The notes below the pieces were generated by a model. That model did no database searches, had not been told where the DNA came from, and saw only the letters and a list, made by a program, of their open reading frames with translations. Shown piece after piece: positions 20,727 to 27,757 of a DNA stretch of 34,337 bases. The position numbers and the translations under genes were made by a program. How positions within the stretch are numbered: position 1 is the stretch's first letter; each line of letters begins with the position of its first letter. Source of the DNA: a virus; the IMG/VR virus record IMGVR_UViG_3300048905_000027, positions 1 through 34,337 of that record; one strand, given 5' to 3'.

Positions 20727-20923
20727 AGGAATATCACGCTAATATATTCATGGCGTTCTTAGGCGTGCTCGCCGGCTGCGCGCTTTCAATGAAGATCGAC
20801 ATTGACCGCATAGCCGAAACCGATGCCGCAAATCTTGAGCTCCATCGACAAGTGGCATGCGTGTCGTGGAAGTCGCAGCATCTGACGAACCTGCCAGACT
20901 TTTGCGCGAAACTGGTCAAATGA
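20723..20923 (+). CDS. Small membrane-anchored or lipoprotein-like protein
   Basis: A 66-residue protein from the GTG at 20723 (GTGA overlap). The N-terminus KEYHANIFMAFLGVLAGCALS has one hydrophobic segment ending in LAGC, which fits a lipobox, followed by a short helical tail with two more Cys. It may be a lipoprotein or a single-pass anchor; N-terminal charge is low for a classical lipoprotein signal. Function unknown. Confidence 0.6.
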   Translation: MKEYHANIFMAFLGVLAGCALSMKIDIDRIAETDAANLELHRQVACVSWKSQHLTNLPDFCAKLVK

Positions 20924-21138
20924 GCCGGCCGCTCACACATCGCACGATCACGCGCGTGGCGACGAAGCGGACGCCCTATGGCACGATCCTGCCCGATGGG
21001 GTGGCCAAGCGGCCGGCCCAGGCCCGGCATGAATTCCATTACGAGCGCGGCGAGGAAATGGTCGTTTGCGTGAACGGCGAGATCATGAGCACCGAAGGCA
21101 TGGTCAAGGTGCGCAAAGGAAAGGTCGATAAGCAATGA
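20920..21138 (+). CDS. Small basic hypothetical protein
   Basis: A 72-residue basic protein from the ATGA at 20920. It is beta-rich (TITRVATKRTPYGTILP, EMVVCVNGEIMSTEGMVKVR) and ends KGKVDKQ. No family recognised; a small nucleic-acid-binding barrel is possible from composition. Coupled on both sides. Confidence 0.6.
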   Translation: MSRPLTHRTITRVATKRTPYGTILPDGVAKRPAQARHEFHYERGEEMVVCVNGEIMSTEGMVKVRKGKVDKQ

Positions 21139-21449
21139 TCAAGACTATCGCCCGCATGATCCGCCGCTTTCGCATGCGCCGCACGTGGCGCGTCGTTCAA
21201 CGCTGGCACAATCGCTGCCTGGTGAACGATCAGGAGGTCGGACAAATTCACATTGTCGGCGAGGAGAACGGATTCGGCGATCGCCGCGTGCGGATCCTGT
21301 CGCAGCCCTACAGCCCTGATAAGTATGGCTGGACGGGAGGCGGCGCCTGGGCCCGGGCAATGGAGTGGGTAGGCGAACCGCAGCTGGCTGGCGAAGTCCT
21401 GGCCAATCTCAAAAAGGCGAAAATCTATGCAAAACCGCCCCATCGTTGA
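21135..21449 (+). CDS. Basic hypothetical protein
   Basis: A 104-residue protein (ATGA at 21135) with a very basic N-terminus (MIRRFRMRRTWRVVQRWHNR), a beta segment (VGQIHIVGEENGFGDRRVRI) and a helical C-terminal half (WARAMEWVGEPQLAGEVLAN). No recognisable motif. It overlaps the next ORF by 23 nt. Confidence 0.6.
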   Translation: MIKTIARMIRRFRMRRTWRVVQRWHNRCLVNDQEVGQIHIVGEENGFGDRRVRILSQPYSPDKYGWTGGGAWARAMEWVGEPQLAGEVLANLKKAKIYAKPPHR

Positions 21450-21624
21450 CGATGGCATGCGCTGCACGCGCAAAGGCATCCATGGAACCCCTGAAATTTG
21501 GCCCTGCGGGCACCCGAGGAGCGCAGAGAACGTCGCGCCGGTAGGTGAGGGCGCCGGAACGCGCTGTCGGCGCTGTCGTGCCCGGATTCGGCGCGAGAGC
21601 TATAGGAGAACGCGCCGTGGCTGA
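21427..21624 (+). CDS. Small Cys-rich protein
   Basis: A 65-residue protein with Cys13, a WPCGH motif and CRRCRARIRR near the C-terminus, compatible with a four-ligand zinc site. The N-terminus lies in the 3' end of the previous gene. Its basic tail (RARIRRESYRRTRRG) fits nucleic-acid binding. Its stop lies inside the start of the next gene. Less certain than its neighbours because the ribosome site is weak. Confidence 0.5.
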   Translation: MQNRPIVDDGMRCTRKGIHGTPEIWPCGHPRSAENVAPVGEGAGTRCRRCRARIRRESYRRTRRG

Positions 21625-22300
21625 TATCGGCCTCCTCTTTTCGGCGCCAATGGTTCGCGCGCTGATCGACGGGCGAAAGACGCAAACGCGGCGCGCGCTC
21701 AATCCGCAGCCGTTTCCGGTCGGTGGCCCGTTCTATCGCCCCTATCCAGTTGCCGATCCTAACTATTGGTACAGCATCAGCCGCCGCGGTCTCGTCTGCA
21801 ATATCCAGAAGGTTCGCTATGCGCCCGGCGATCGCCTCTACGTGCGCGAAGAATGGTCGACGCACCCGGCCTTCGATGGCATCGCGCCGCGCGATCTCAA
21901 GCGCGGGAGCATGATCTATACTCGCGCCGATCATACTTGGCACAATGCCGAAGATTGGATCGGTGCGCCATTTGGTCGCCGCCGGGCCGGCATGCATATG
22001 CCGCGCTGGGCTTCGCGCCTCACGCTTATGGTGACGGACGTGCGCGTTCAGCGATTGCAGGAATGCACTGAGGAAGATGCGATCGCCGAAGGCTGCGTTT
22101 GGGATGATGACAAGGCTGGCTTTTGGGTGCCCGGCGTTGAGCATCATATTAAGAATTTCCCCTATCTCGCCCGCGCGACCGCGCGCGAAATGTATGCCGC
22201 CCTATGGGATACGATCAACGGGTCGGGCGAATGGCTGAAAAACCCCTGGATCGTGGCCATCACCTTCACGGTCGAGAAGCGCAACATCGACCAGATCTAG
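21617..22300 (+). CDS. Conserved phage protein with ASCH/PUA-like features
   Basis: A 227-residue protein from the GTG at 21617 (AGGAGAA upstream). It carries the signatures of a widespread phage family: LLFSAPMVRALIDGRKTQTR, YAPGDRLYVREEW, MPRWASRLTLMVTDVRVQRL, EEDAIAEG and a C-terminal WDTINGSGEWLKNPWIVAIT. The order of strands resembles ASCH/PUA-like RNA- or nucleotide-binding domains; family members are usually annotated hypothetical or morphogenetic. It is the last gene of the embedded cassette, and its TAG shares the CTAG palindrome with the stop of the opposing spike gene. Confidence 0.8.
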   Translation: MADIGLLFSAPMVRALIDGRKTQTRRALNPQPFPVGGPFYRPYPVADPNYWYSISRRGLVCNIQKVRYAPGDRLYVREEWSTHPAFDGIAPRDLKRGSMIYTRADHTWHNAEDWIGAPFGRRRAGMHMPRWASRLTLMVTDVRVQRLQECTEEDAIAEGCVWDDDKAGFWVPGVEHHIKNFPYLARATAREMYAALWDTINGSGEWLKNPWIVAITFTVEKRNIDQI

Positions 22301-22935
22301 GTCGGCGCGCCGGTCGTACCGCCGCCGGTCTGGACGCCGCCATGCGTATGCGTGCTGCCGACATTCTTCCCGTTATCGGTGAGCGTGCCGGTGATTGCGA
22401 CGTTGCCATTTATGGCAACATTCGGCGCGTTGATCGTGAGCGCGGTGGGCGAATTGATTTCGATGCCATCGGCCGAGAATCGCACATATTGCGTCGGCAT
22501 GCCGTTAAGCAGGCCGCCCAGATAGATCGCATCCGACCAATCGAAGCGCCGGCGCGAGCCCGGGTTGCCCGGTTTCTTCGTCCGTTTCACGCTCGAGATG
22601 TCATGGCTCGCAAATAGCGCCAGGCCGATATCGTTCACGGCCGGATCGATGATCACCGCATTAGCGCCGCCCTGCCAGCGCACATAGGGCACGTTGTGGA
22701 TGATGCCGTGCGGCGTCGCGTTGCCGAAGCCGTCGATTTGCGCAACCATCGGGTGAATATCGACCGTGCCGGCGATCGCGGCCGCGCCTGCGCCGCCTGT
22801 CACCTTCACCACTTGCACGAGCGCCACCGTCGCCATCTGGTTGCGCACGACGCGCGCGATGAATTCGATCTGATTGTAATCGTTTCCCGCGCTGAAAAAG
22901 GTGGCCAGGCCGCCGAAGGATTGATCAGCTTGCAC
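22297..22935 (-). CDS. Baseplate central spike protein (gp138/GpV-like)
   Basis: A 212-residue protein from a GTG at 22935. Residues about 15-120 match the gp138 N-terminal OB-fold of spike proteins, with VVKVTGGAGAAAIAGTVDIH, PYVRWQGGANAVIIDPAVND and IGLALFASHDISSVK. The C-terminal part forms the beta-helical needle (INAPNVAINGNVAITGTL), ending in THTHGG, where the two His of HxH bind iron at the needle tip in related spikes. It pierces the outer membrane. The gene overlaps the upstream hub gene by 11 nt and meets the ASCH-like gene tail to tail. Confidence 0.88.
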   Translation of the reverse strand: MQADQSFGGLATFFSAGNDYNQIEFIARVVRNQMATVALVQVVKVTGGAGAAAIAGTVDIHPMVAQIDGFGNATPHGIIHNVPYVRWQGGANAVIIDPAVNDIGLALFASHDISSVKRTKKPGNPGSRRRFDWSDAIYLGGLLNGMPTQYVRFSADGIEINSPTALTINAPNVAINGNVAITGTLTDNGKNVGSTHTHGGVQTGGGTTGAPT

Positions 22936-23830
22936 TGCGCGTCACGATCGGAGCGGTCGAACCAAGGATATTCGCCTGAAACGACGTGAACCACTGGCCG
23001 TCCGGCGTCTCGCTTTCGAGATTGTGCTCAACGCTGTTGACCGTCCACTGGCCATTGACCGGTGCCAGGTCGCTGGTGACCTTCACGATCGTGCCAAGGT
23101 TGATGTTGGGCGTGTAGAGCGTTTTCAGCATGATGCCGCTGTCCATATAGGCCGGATAGCCGATCATGCCCTTTTCGCGCGAAACCTCGACGATCGCGTC
23201 ATCCTTGCGGCCTTTGCCGATCGGCCAGATGATCACGGCGTTGAGGCCGGCATCATCGGTCATGTTGCAGGGAACATGCGCCACCGCGGCTTTCAGCTGT
23301 TGGTCGAGCGTGCCAGGAAAATAGGGGTTTTCGAGCGAGGCCGTAACGCCATGGTTCTGAAACCGCTTTCCCATCTGCGCGGCAATGCCCTTGATGACGG
23401 TGGCCGCATCGACGACGCCGGAATAGCTTGTGGGCGGTACCGGCCGCATTTGGTCGATGATGCCGGTCTGCGCATTGACGATCAGCGAAGCATATGGGGT
23501 ATCGGTGAAGTCGGCGAACGTGTCGGCCGATATTCCGGTAAAGATCGGCGCCAGCGCGCCGCCTTCGTCGCCGGCGAGCAGGGTCACCATGTTGGCGCGT
23601 TTGGACGGGATACCGCCCAGATCATTTTTCAGGATGGTGAGCTTGTTCATGACATCCAGCGGCGCGCCGAAGATCCGGATGGAAGCCTCGCCGGCCGAAG
23701 GCGATCCACCTTGCGTCACGATGGCCTGGACGCGCAGCCCATCCAGCTGCACCGTGTCATATTTCTTGTCGTCGAAGCTGCCTTGCTGCAGCTGGAATTT
23801 GACGCTGATCTTTCGCCGGACGATCGCCAT
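22925..23830 (-). CDS. Baseplate hub protein
   Basis: A 301-residue protein starting MAIVRRKISVKFQLQQG at the ATG at 23830; a longer frame begins with a TTG at 23860 and has no support. It reads as a beta-rich hub protein (LRVQAIVTQGGSPSAGEASI, PYASLIVNAQTGIIDQMRPV, WTVNSVEHNLESETPDGQW), and its place between plug and spike corresponds to the gpD/gp27-like hub of Mu- and Pam3-type baseplates. It forms the trimer that holds the spike. Confidence 0.8.
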   Translation of the reverse strand: MAIVRRKISVKFQLQQGSFDDKKYDTVQLDGLRVQAIVTQGGSPSAGEASIRIFGAPLDVMNKLTILKNDLGGIPSKRANMVTLLAGDEGGALAPIFTGISADTFADFTDTPYASLIVNAQTGIIDQMRPVPPTSYSGVVDAATVIKGIAAQMGKRFQNHGVTASLENPYFPGTLDQQLKAAVAHVPCNMTDDAGLNAVIIWPIGKGRKDDAIVEVSREKGMIGYPAYMDSGIMLKTLYTPNINLGTIVKVTSDLAPVNGQWTVNSVEHNLESETPDGQWFTSFQANILGSTAPIVTRSAS

Positions 23831-23886
23831 GGCCGGCTTTATGCCGCATCCGGAACGCAAGCGGAAGGCGATGCGTTTATGCCGCC

Positions 23887-24057
23887 ATGGAAACGATCGT
23901 CTTTCTTTTGATCGTGCTGCTCGCGGTCTGGCTCGCCACTCAGCTGGTCAACATGCTTTTCGCGAACAATCCGGAAGGCCAGCGGGTAGGCGTGATCATT
24001 GTGCTGGTGGTGGCCCTGATCGCCGTCCTACAGCATTTTTCAGTCGTTCGGTTCTAG
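23887..24057 (+). CDS. Small two-helix membrane protein on the opposite strand
   Basis: An ORF of 56 codons. Two hydrophobic helices, ETIVFLLIVLLAVWLATQLV and VGVIIVLVVALIAVL, are separated by a short polar turn (FANNPEGQR). It fills the 209-bp interval between the hub gene and the plug gene, the only real gap in this otherwise packed block, and overlaps the plug stop by 18 nt. GGAAGG lies 18 nt upstream, too far for a standard ribosome site; this weakens the call. ATGCGTTTAT just upstream (23871-23880) resembles the early operator half-site. Holin-like or superinfection-exclusion protein are both possible. Confidence 0.5.
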   Translation: METIVFLLIVLLAVWLATQLVNMLFANNPEGQRVGVIIVLVVALIAVLQHFSVVRF

Positions 24058-24336
24058 CCAGAGCAGCACGAACCGACTCCCTAAGAGCCCGTAAAAGGGA
24101 TCTTCATTCCCTTGCGTGTCGTTGAAACAGAGATCGCCGATAAAACCCAGATATTCGCTGCGCACGATCTTAACGAGGTTCATGCACAAGGCGCCGGTCA
24201 GGATTTGCTTATCGTCGACCTTCAAATCGAGAAACATCCCATAGGCGCGCTGATAGAGCGTGATCGAGCAGAGCTGCTCGCCCAGCGTCACATTGAAGGT
24301 TTGCGCCGGTACCGGCTGCAGCGGGATCACTTGCAT
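24040..24336 (-). CDS. Baseplate plug protein (Pam3 gp18-like)
   Basis: A 98-residue protein recognised by the conserved segments PLQPVPAQTFNVTLGEQ, GMFLDLKVDDKQILTGALCM and YLGFIGDLCFNDTQGNEDP with LGSRFVLLWLE at the end. This is the small plug family seen in compact contractile phages, which seals the hub below the tail tube. Family length is about 100. Its start overlaps the upstream stop by one base (TGATG). Confidence 0.85.
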   Translation of the reverse strand: MQVIPLQPVPAQTFNVTLGEQLCSITLYQRAYGMFLDLKVDDKQILTGALCMNLVKIVRSEYLGFIGDLCFNDTQGNEDPFYGLLGSRFVLLWLEPND

Positions 24337-24959
24337 CAGTCTGGAGCTCGCGGCGGGAGTTGCTTGGATGTTGGCGCTTGTGCCTGAACCGAACCATTGT
24401 TCGTCGTATCCGCGCCGGAGGCTTCCTTGCTATTCGAGAAGCTGGTGCTGGCTTGCTCGCGCACTTCCTGGAGCTCGAGGCCGACGATGATCATTTGCGC
24501 GCCCGATTCCTGCGTCCGCCGGAAATCGCGCCGCACGACGTTGGCGTTCTCAAACGTCCACTCGGGCATGATGACCGTATAGAGATCGGTCGAATTAATG
24601 AGCGTGTCGATATCGTCGAGAAACTGCTGCCGATCGGCGATGCTGCCGCTCTTGGCCACTTCGAGCCTGATATTATAAGGGCGCGCCACCTTGTTATAAT
24701 TAGCAAAACCGCCCTGCTCGATCGGGTAATCCGGGATCCTGAATTCGTTCATATATTCGAGATTGATCACGCTGTCGGGATCGAGCACCTGGTTGCCGTC
24801 CTGATCGAAGACGCCCCATTCGATCTCGTCGAATTCGCTGCCGAACAGGCTGTCGCCGGTCAGCGCGGTGATGACGTCATTGATCAGGTTCGTGCCGACC
24901 TGGCGCAGGACGGCCGGCACGCCGCTGAATATCGGAACGTCGGGAAAGAGCGCGCTCAT
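24336..24959 (-). CDS. Baseplate/tail hub-proximal protein (Dit-like)
   Basis: A 207-residue protein encoded between tape measure and plug. Its core (NKVARPYNIRLEVAKSGSIA, RQQFLDDIDTLINSTDLYTV, IMPEWTFENANVVRRDFRRT, GAQMIIVGLELQEVR) resembles the Dit-like N-terminal domain found at this position in Mu-, Pam3- and related tails, which adapts the tube to the hub. The C-terminal 40 residues are low-complexity. Starts in an ATGA with the tape measure stop. Family assignment is by pattern and position. Confidence 0.7.
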   Translation of the reverse strand: MSALFPDVPIFSGVPAVLRQVGTNLINDVITALTGDSLFGSEFDEIEWGVFDQDGNQVLDPDSVINLEYMNEFRIPDYPIEQGGFANYNKVARPYNIRLEVAKSGSIADRQQFLDDIDTLINSTDLYTVIMPEWTFENANVVRRDFRRTQESGAQMIIVGLELQEVREQASTSFSNSKEASGADTTNNGSVQAQAPTSKQLPPRAPD

Positions 24960-26677
24960 TGCAGCCCCGGATTGGCTTGCTGGACGATCCCGCGCTTTTT
25001 GAGTGCCGGACCGATGTTGCTCGCGATCTGGTGCGCATCCCTTGCCTGGGTATGGATCACGATATCGCCATTGAGATTGACGGTCGTGCTGCCGCCCGCG
25101 GCCGCGACGCGCGAGCGAAGGGCGGCGGTGGCGCTGTGCGTCGTCCGAGCAGCGGCATGCGTCGGCGCGGCTATGGCGCGCCCGTGCTCAATGCGCGCCT
25201 GCGCCACCAGGAAGCGATCGAGATCAGCTTCGGTAATGCGATCATTCGCGCCTATATGCAGTTGTCTGGCGAGCGAGGCCGCATAAGCGGCGGGATCATT
25301 GCTGCCATCGCCATAGGGCGCCCATTTGTTCGCAATCAATGTCGGCGTGTCATAGCCGCGGCGAAGGTAATTCTGGAGCAGGCGCCTTTGCGCGGCATAG
25401 CCGGCATCCATCGAATTGAAGATCGCAAAGCCGTTGCTCGAGCCCGAATAGCCAGGCTGCGACCGCGCGAAAGATCCATCGCGAATATTGCCCGGGTTGT
25501 TGCGCTTGGCCGAATTAAGGCCGCCGTCAATGGCTCCGGTCCGTTGCTGACCGCCTGGCAGCATATCGGTGAGCGGCGTCTTGCCGTCCCACGTGCCGAG
25601 TTCGGCGAGCAGCTGGCCCGGGTGCTTGATGCCGATCCAGTTATCGAGCTTGCCGAACAGATCCGAGAGGTGCTGCCACGCCTTGGCCAATTCCGGGTTT
25701 TTCTTCCCGAAATCGTCGAGCCATTTCATGATCTTCGGACCATATTGCTCGATGCGCTGCCATAGGCCGTAAATCCCCAAGCCCAGCGCGCCGAAGACGA
25801 TCGCCGCGCCGGATATGGCAGGGAAGGCAACAATCGCAGCGCCGGCTGCGGCAAGTAAGCCGATCCGGATTTTCTTAAGCGCAGCCTCGCCGCCATCCGC
25901 ACCGGTTGCAATGCCGTTCAAATTGTCGACCAGCTTGGTGAGATAAGGCTGCAGCTGGCCCTTGATCAGTGTCGAAATGCGATTGAGGCTTTCTTGAAAC
26001 CGCTGCGCGGCGCGCACGTCGTCATCGGTTACATTCGAGAAACGCTCGCCCTGTGCAACCAAGGCTTGCACGCCCACGCGGCCCTTGGTGAGCAGATTGA
26101 TCATGTCGTCGTTGATGCCGATTCGGTGCGCCAGGTTGACGAAGCGCGTTCGCTCCATGGTCTGCGCGGCCGCCGACAGCTTGAGGAGCATCGCGGTAGG
26201 ATCAGTGAAATCGCTCGGCTGGAATCCGAGCGCGCTATAGGCGGCGTCATCGCTGCCGGTGTGCTGCGTCAGCTTATAATTGCTGATCGCTTGCGTCATG
26301 GTCTGAAGCGCCGCGGTTGCCTGCTCGGCCTGGCCGCCCACGCTCTTGACGGCGTATTGCCATCCGTAGAGCACGCGCGTCGACATCCCCATATTGGCGG
26401 CGAAGCGGCCGGCGGTGGCAGCGCCGAAAATCATATCGGCCGCGAGATCCTTGATGCCCTTGGCACCAGCGAGGAGGGTGACGAAGCCGACCGCCTGGCG
26501 GCTCAGCGACGTGAAACTCTCGCCGACGCGCTTGTATTGCGCCTCCTGCTCGCGCGATGTCTTGATCGCATCTTCGCGCAGGCCCTTTTGGTTTTTCAGG
26601 ATCTCTTTAGTGCCGGCGGTATGCTTTTTGGGATCGAGGCCAAACGCGACAACAAATTCGTCGATGATCGTCCCCAT
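24956..26677 (-). CDS. Tail tape measure protein with lysozyme-like C-terminal domain
   Basis: A 573-residue protein located as expected after the frameshifted chaperones (AAGGAG 6 nt before the ATG). Residues 1-260 are helical, with a Mu gp42-like N-terminus; a membrane-like segment spans about 273-306 (IGLLAAAGAAIVAFPAISGA). Residues about 390-500 form a recognisable muralytic domain: RNNPGNIRDGSFARSQPGY, then FAIFNSMDAGYAAQRRLLQN and TLIANKWAPYGD, as in virion-associated lysozyme-like domains. It would set tail length and locally open the cell wall at DNA entry. It is short for a tape measure, implying a short tail. Confidence 0.88.
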   Translation of the reverse strand: MGTIIDEFVVAFGLDPKKHTAGTKEILKNQKGLREDAIKTSREQEAQYKRVGESFTSLSRQAVGFVTLLAGAKGIKDLAADMIFGAATAGRFAANMGMSTRVLYGWQYAVKSVGGQAEQATAALQTMTQAISNYKLTQHTGSDDAAYSALGFQPSDFTDPTAMLLKLSAAAQTMERTRFVNLAHRIGINDDMINLLTKGRVGVQALVAQGERFSNVTDDDVRAAQRFQESLNRISTLIKGQLQPYLTKLVDNLNGIATGADGGEAALKKIRIGLLAAAGAAIVAFPAISGAAIVFGALGLGIYGLWQRIEQYGPKIMKWLDDFGKKNPELAKAWQHLSDLFGKLDNWIGIKHPGQLLAELGTWDGKTPLTDMLPGGQQRTGAIDGGLNSAKRNNPGNIRDGSFARSQPGYSGSSNGFAIFNSMDAGYAAQRRLLQNYLRRGYDTPTLIANKWAPYGDGSNDPAAYAASLARQLHIGANDRITEADLDRFLVAQARIEHGRAIAAPTHAAARTTHSATAALRSRVAAAGGSTTVNLNGDIVIHTQARDAHQIASNIGPALKKRGIVQQANPGLQ

Positions 26678-27303
26678 TTAATGCTCCTTGCTGGCCAGCC
26701 TTATCAGCGCGTCATTGCAAGCATCAATTACCACGATCTCGAGGAGATCGTACATATCCTCAACCGACAGCACCGTATCGAGCTCGTGAAGCGTCGCCAG
26801 CCGGCTTGATATAACCGTGCCGAGCGCACGGCTTATATTTGGGTAGTCTCGGAGTTGGACTGACCTTGCGCCGCCAGCGATTGAGACATCGACATCCTGG
26901 CGGCCGGCGAAAAACCCACGTGAAGCTCGAAAACCTTGTCGCGCAGGAAGATGCGCGTCGAGACTTCCTCGATATCATGTTCGACCAAGGGCGTGTGAAC
27001 ATCCGGCGCATCGAGCGACGGCAGATAATGAACGCAGCCCATCATTTCATCGAGGAGCGGTTCGGCGTCATGCCAGGCGATCGATCCGAGCGAACGGACG
27101 CCGCGCGCAGCCATCGCGGCCATGCCAAGCTGGCGGTCGTTGTCGTCGATTTCGAAACCGGCATTGACCAGGGCGAGCAGGCAGCGCGCCGCCCACTTCT
27201 CGGCCTTGCTTGCCGGCATTTCGGTGATGAGGAAATTCTTGCCGGCATCCCGGTTCGTCGACGGATCACCGTCGATCGTCACGATCTTAGTCTTGCGTGC
27301 CAT
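26678..27303 (-). CDS. Frameshifted tail assembly chaperone (G-T type), -1 product
   Basis: This product is made by -1 frameshifting at GGGTTTT near the end of the chaperone gene (26911-26917, minus strand). The first 131 codons come from the 27303 start; then the -1 frame stays open for 77 codons to a TAA at 26680-26678. The downstream part reads SSRLATLHELDTVLSVEDMY, then DLLEIVVIDACNDALIRLAS, typical of the T domain of G-T chaperones. The stop abuts the tape measure ATG. The region has no start of its own with a ribosome site. The total is 208 residues. It would recruit tube subunits to the tape measure. Confidence 0.75.
26833..27303 (-). CDS. Tail assembly chaperone (G type)
   Basis: A 156-residue helical protein (MARKTKIVTIDGDPSTNRDA, then ASKAEKWAARCLLALVNAGF and VRSLGSIAWHDAEPLLDEMM) between tail tube and tape measure, the position of chaperone G. 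It contains the slippery heptamer GGGTTTT (codons GTG-GGT-TTT) 24 codons before its stop. The start ATG at 27303 lies 4 nt after the tube gene's stop. Confidence 0.82.
   Translation of the reverse strand: MARKTKIVTIDGDPSTNRDAGKNFLITEMPASKAEKWAARCLLALVNAGFEIDDNDRQLGMAAMAARGVRSLGSIAWHDAEPLLDEMMGCVHYLPSLDAPDVHTPLVEHDIEEVSTRIFLRDKVFELHVGFSPAARMSMSQSLAAQGQSNSETTQI
26911..26917 (-). promoter_or_regulatory. -1 programmed frameshift site GGGTTTT
   Basis: On the minus strand the codons are GTG GGT TTT TCG, so the heptamer G-GGT-TTT is in the phase X-XXY-YYZ needed for tandem slippage. The -1 frame beyond it has no stop until 26678-26680. The position near the 3' end of the chaperone gene and directly before the tape measure gene matches the lambda G/GT arrangement. 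Confidence 0.75.
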
Positions 27304-27307
27304 GGGA

Positions 27308-27748
27308 TTAGACCGGTGCCGAGGTGATCGACTGCCATGTCAGCTGGGCGGCGCGCGGCTGCAGCACGCGCTGGGCGGCCGGCGTCGGGATCCAGTTCGT
27401 AAGGACGCCGCGGCGAAGATTATATTTGCGGTTGACCGATGTCAGCGTGACGCTGCCCTGCGCGATATGCACTTCGCGATCGCTCTGCTGGACGGCGTAC
27501 CAATTTTCGAAGATCAGCACGCTATCGCTATCGGCTTGCAGGCTGATCGTCATCACCACGGGATTCGGCACCCAGCCCGCCGATAGCCGGCCATCGACGC
27601 CCATCTGGCTTTCAGCCGTGACGATCCCGGGAATGTCGAAAATATTCTCGGCCGCGAACCCCTGCAGCTGCACCGGCACCGGGTAAACGCCGTCGATCGT
27701 GAGCAGGATGATCGCATTCGCCGCAGTGATCGTCTTATTGTTGGCCAT
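27308..27748 (-). CDS. Tail tube protein (DUF3277-like)
   Basis: A 146-residue beta-rich protein (TITAANAIILLTIDGVYPVP, PVQLQGFAAENIFDIPGIVT, GWVPNPVVMTISLQADSDSV) immediately downstream of the sheath gene, the fixed position of the inner tube subunit in Mu- and DUF3383-type tails. Length and strand pattern match that tube family. GAGGGCGGCT precedes the ATG. The tube polymerises inside the sheath. Confidence 0.82.
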   Translation of the reverse strand: MANNKTITAANAIILLTIDGVYPVPVQLQGFAAENIFDIPGIVTAESQMGVDGRLSAGWVPNPVVMTISLQADSDSVLIFENWYAVQQSDREVHIAQGSVTLTSVNRKYNLRRGVLTNWIPTPAAQRVLQPRAAQLTWQSITSAPV

Positions 27749-27757
27749 AGCCGCCCT

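Noticed and set aside
21425-22147. 240-codon minus-strand ORF opposite the ASCH-like gene
   Set aside because: The plus-strand frame matches a known phage family across its length; the minus frame does not.
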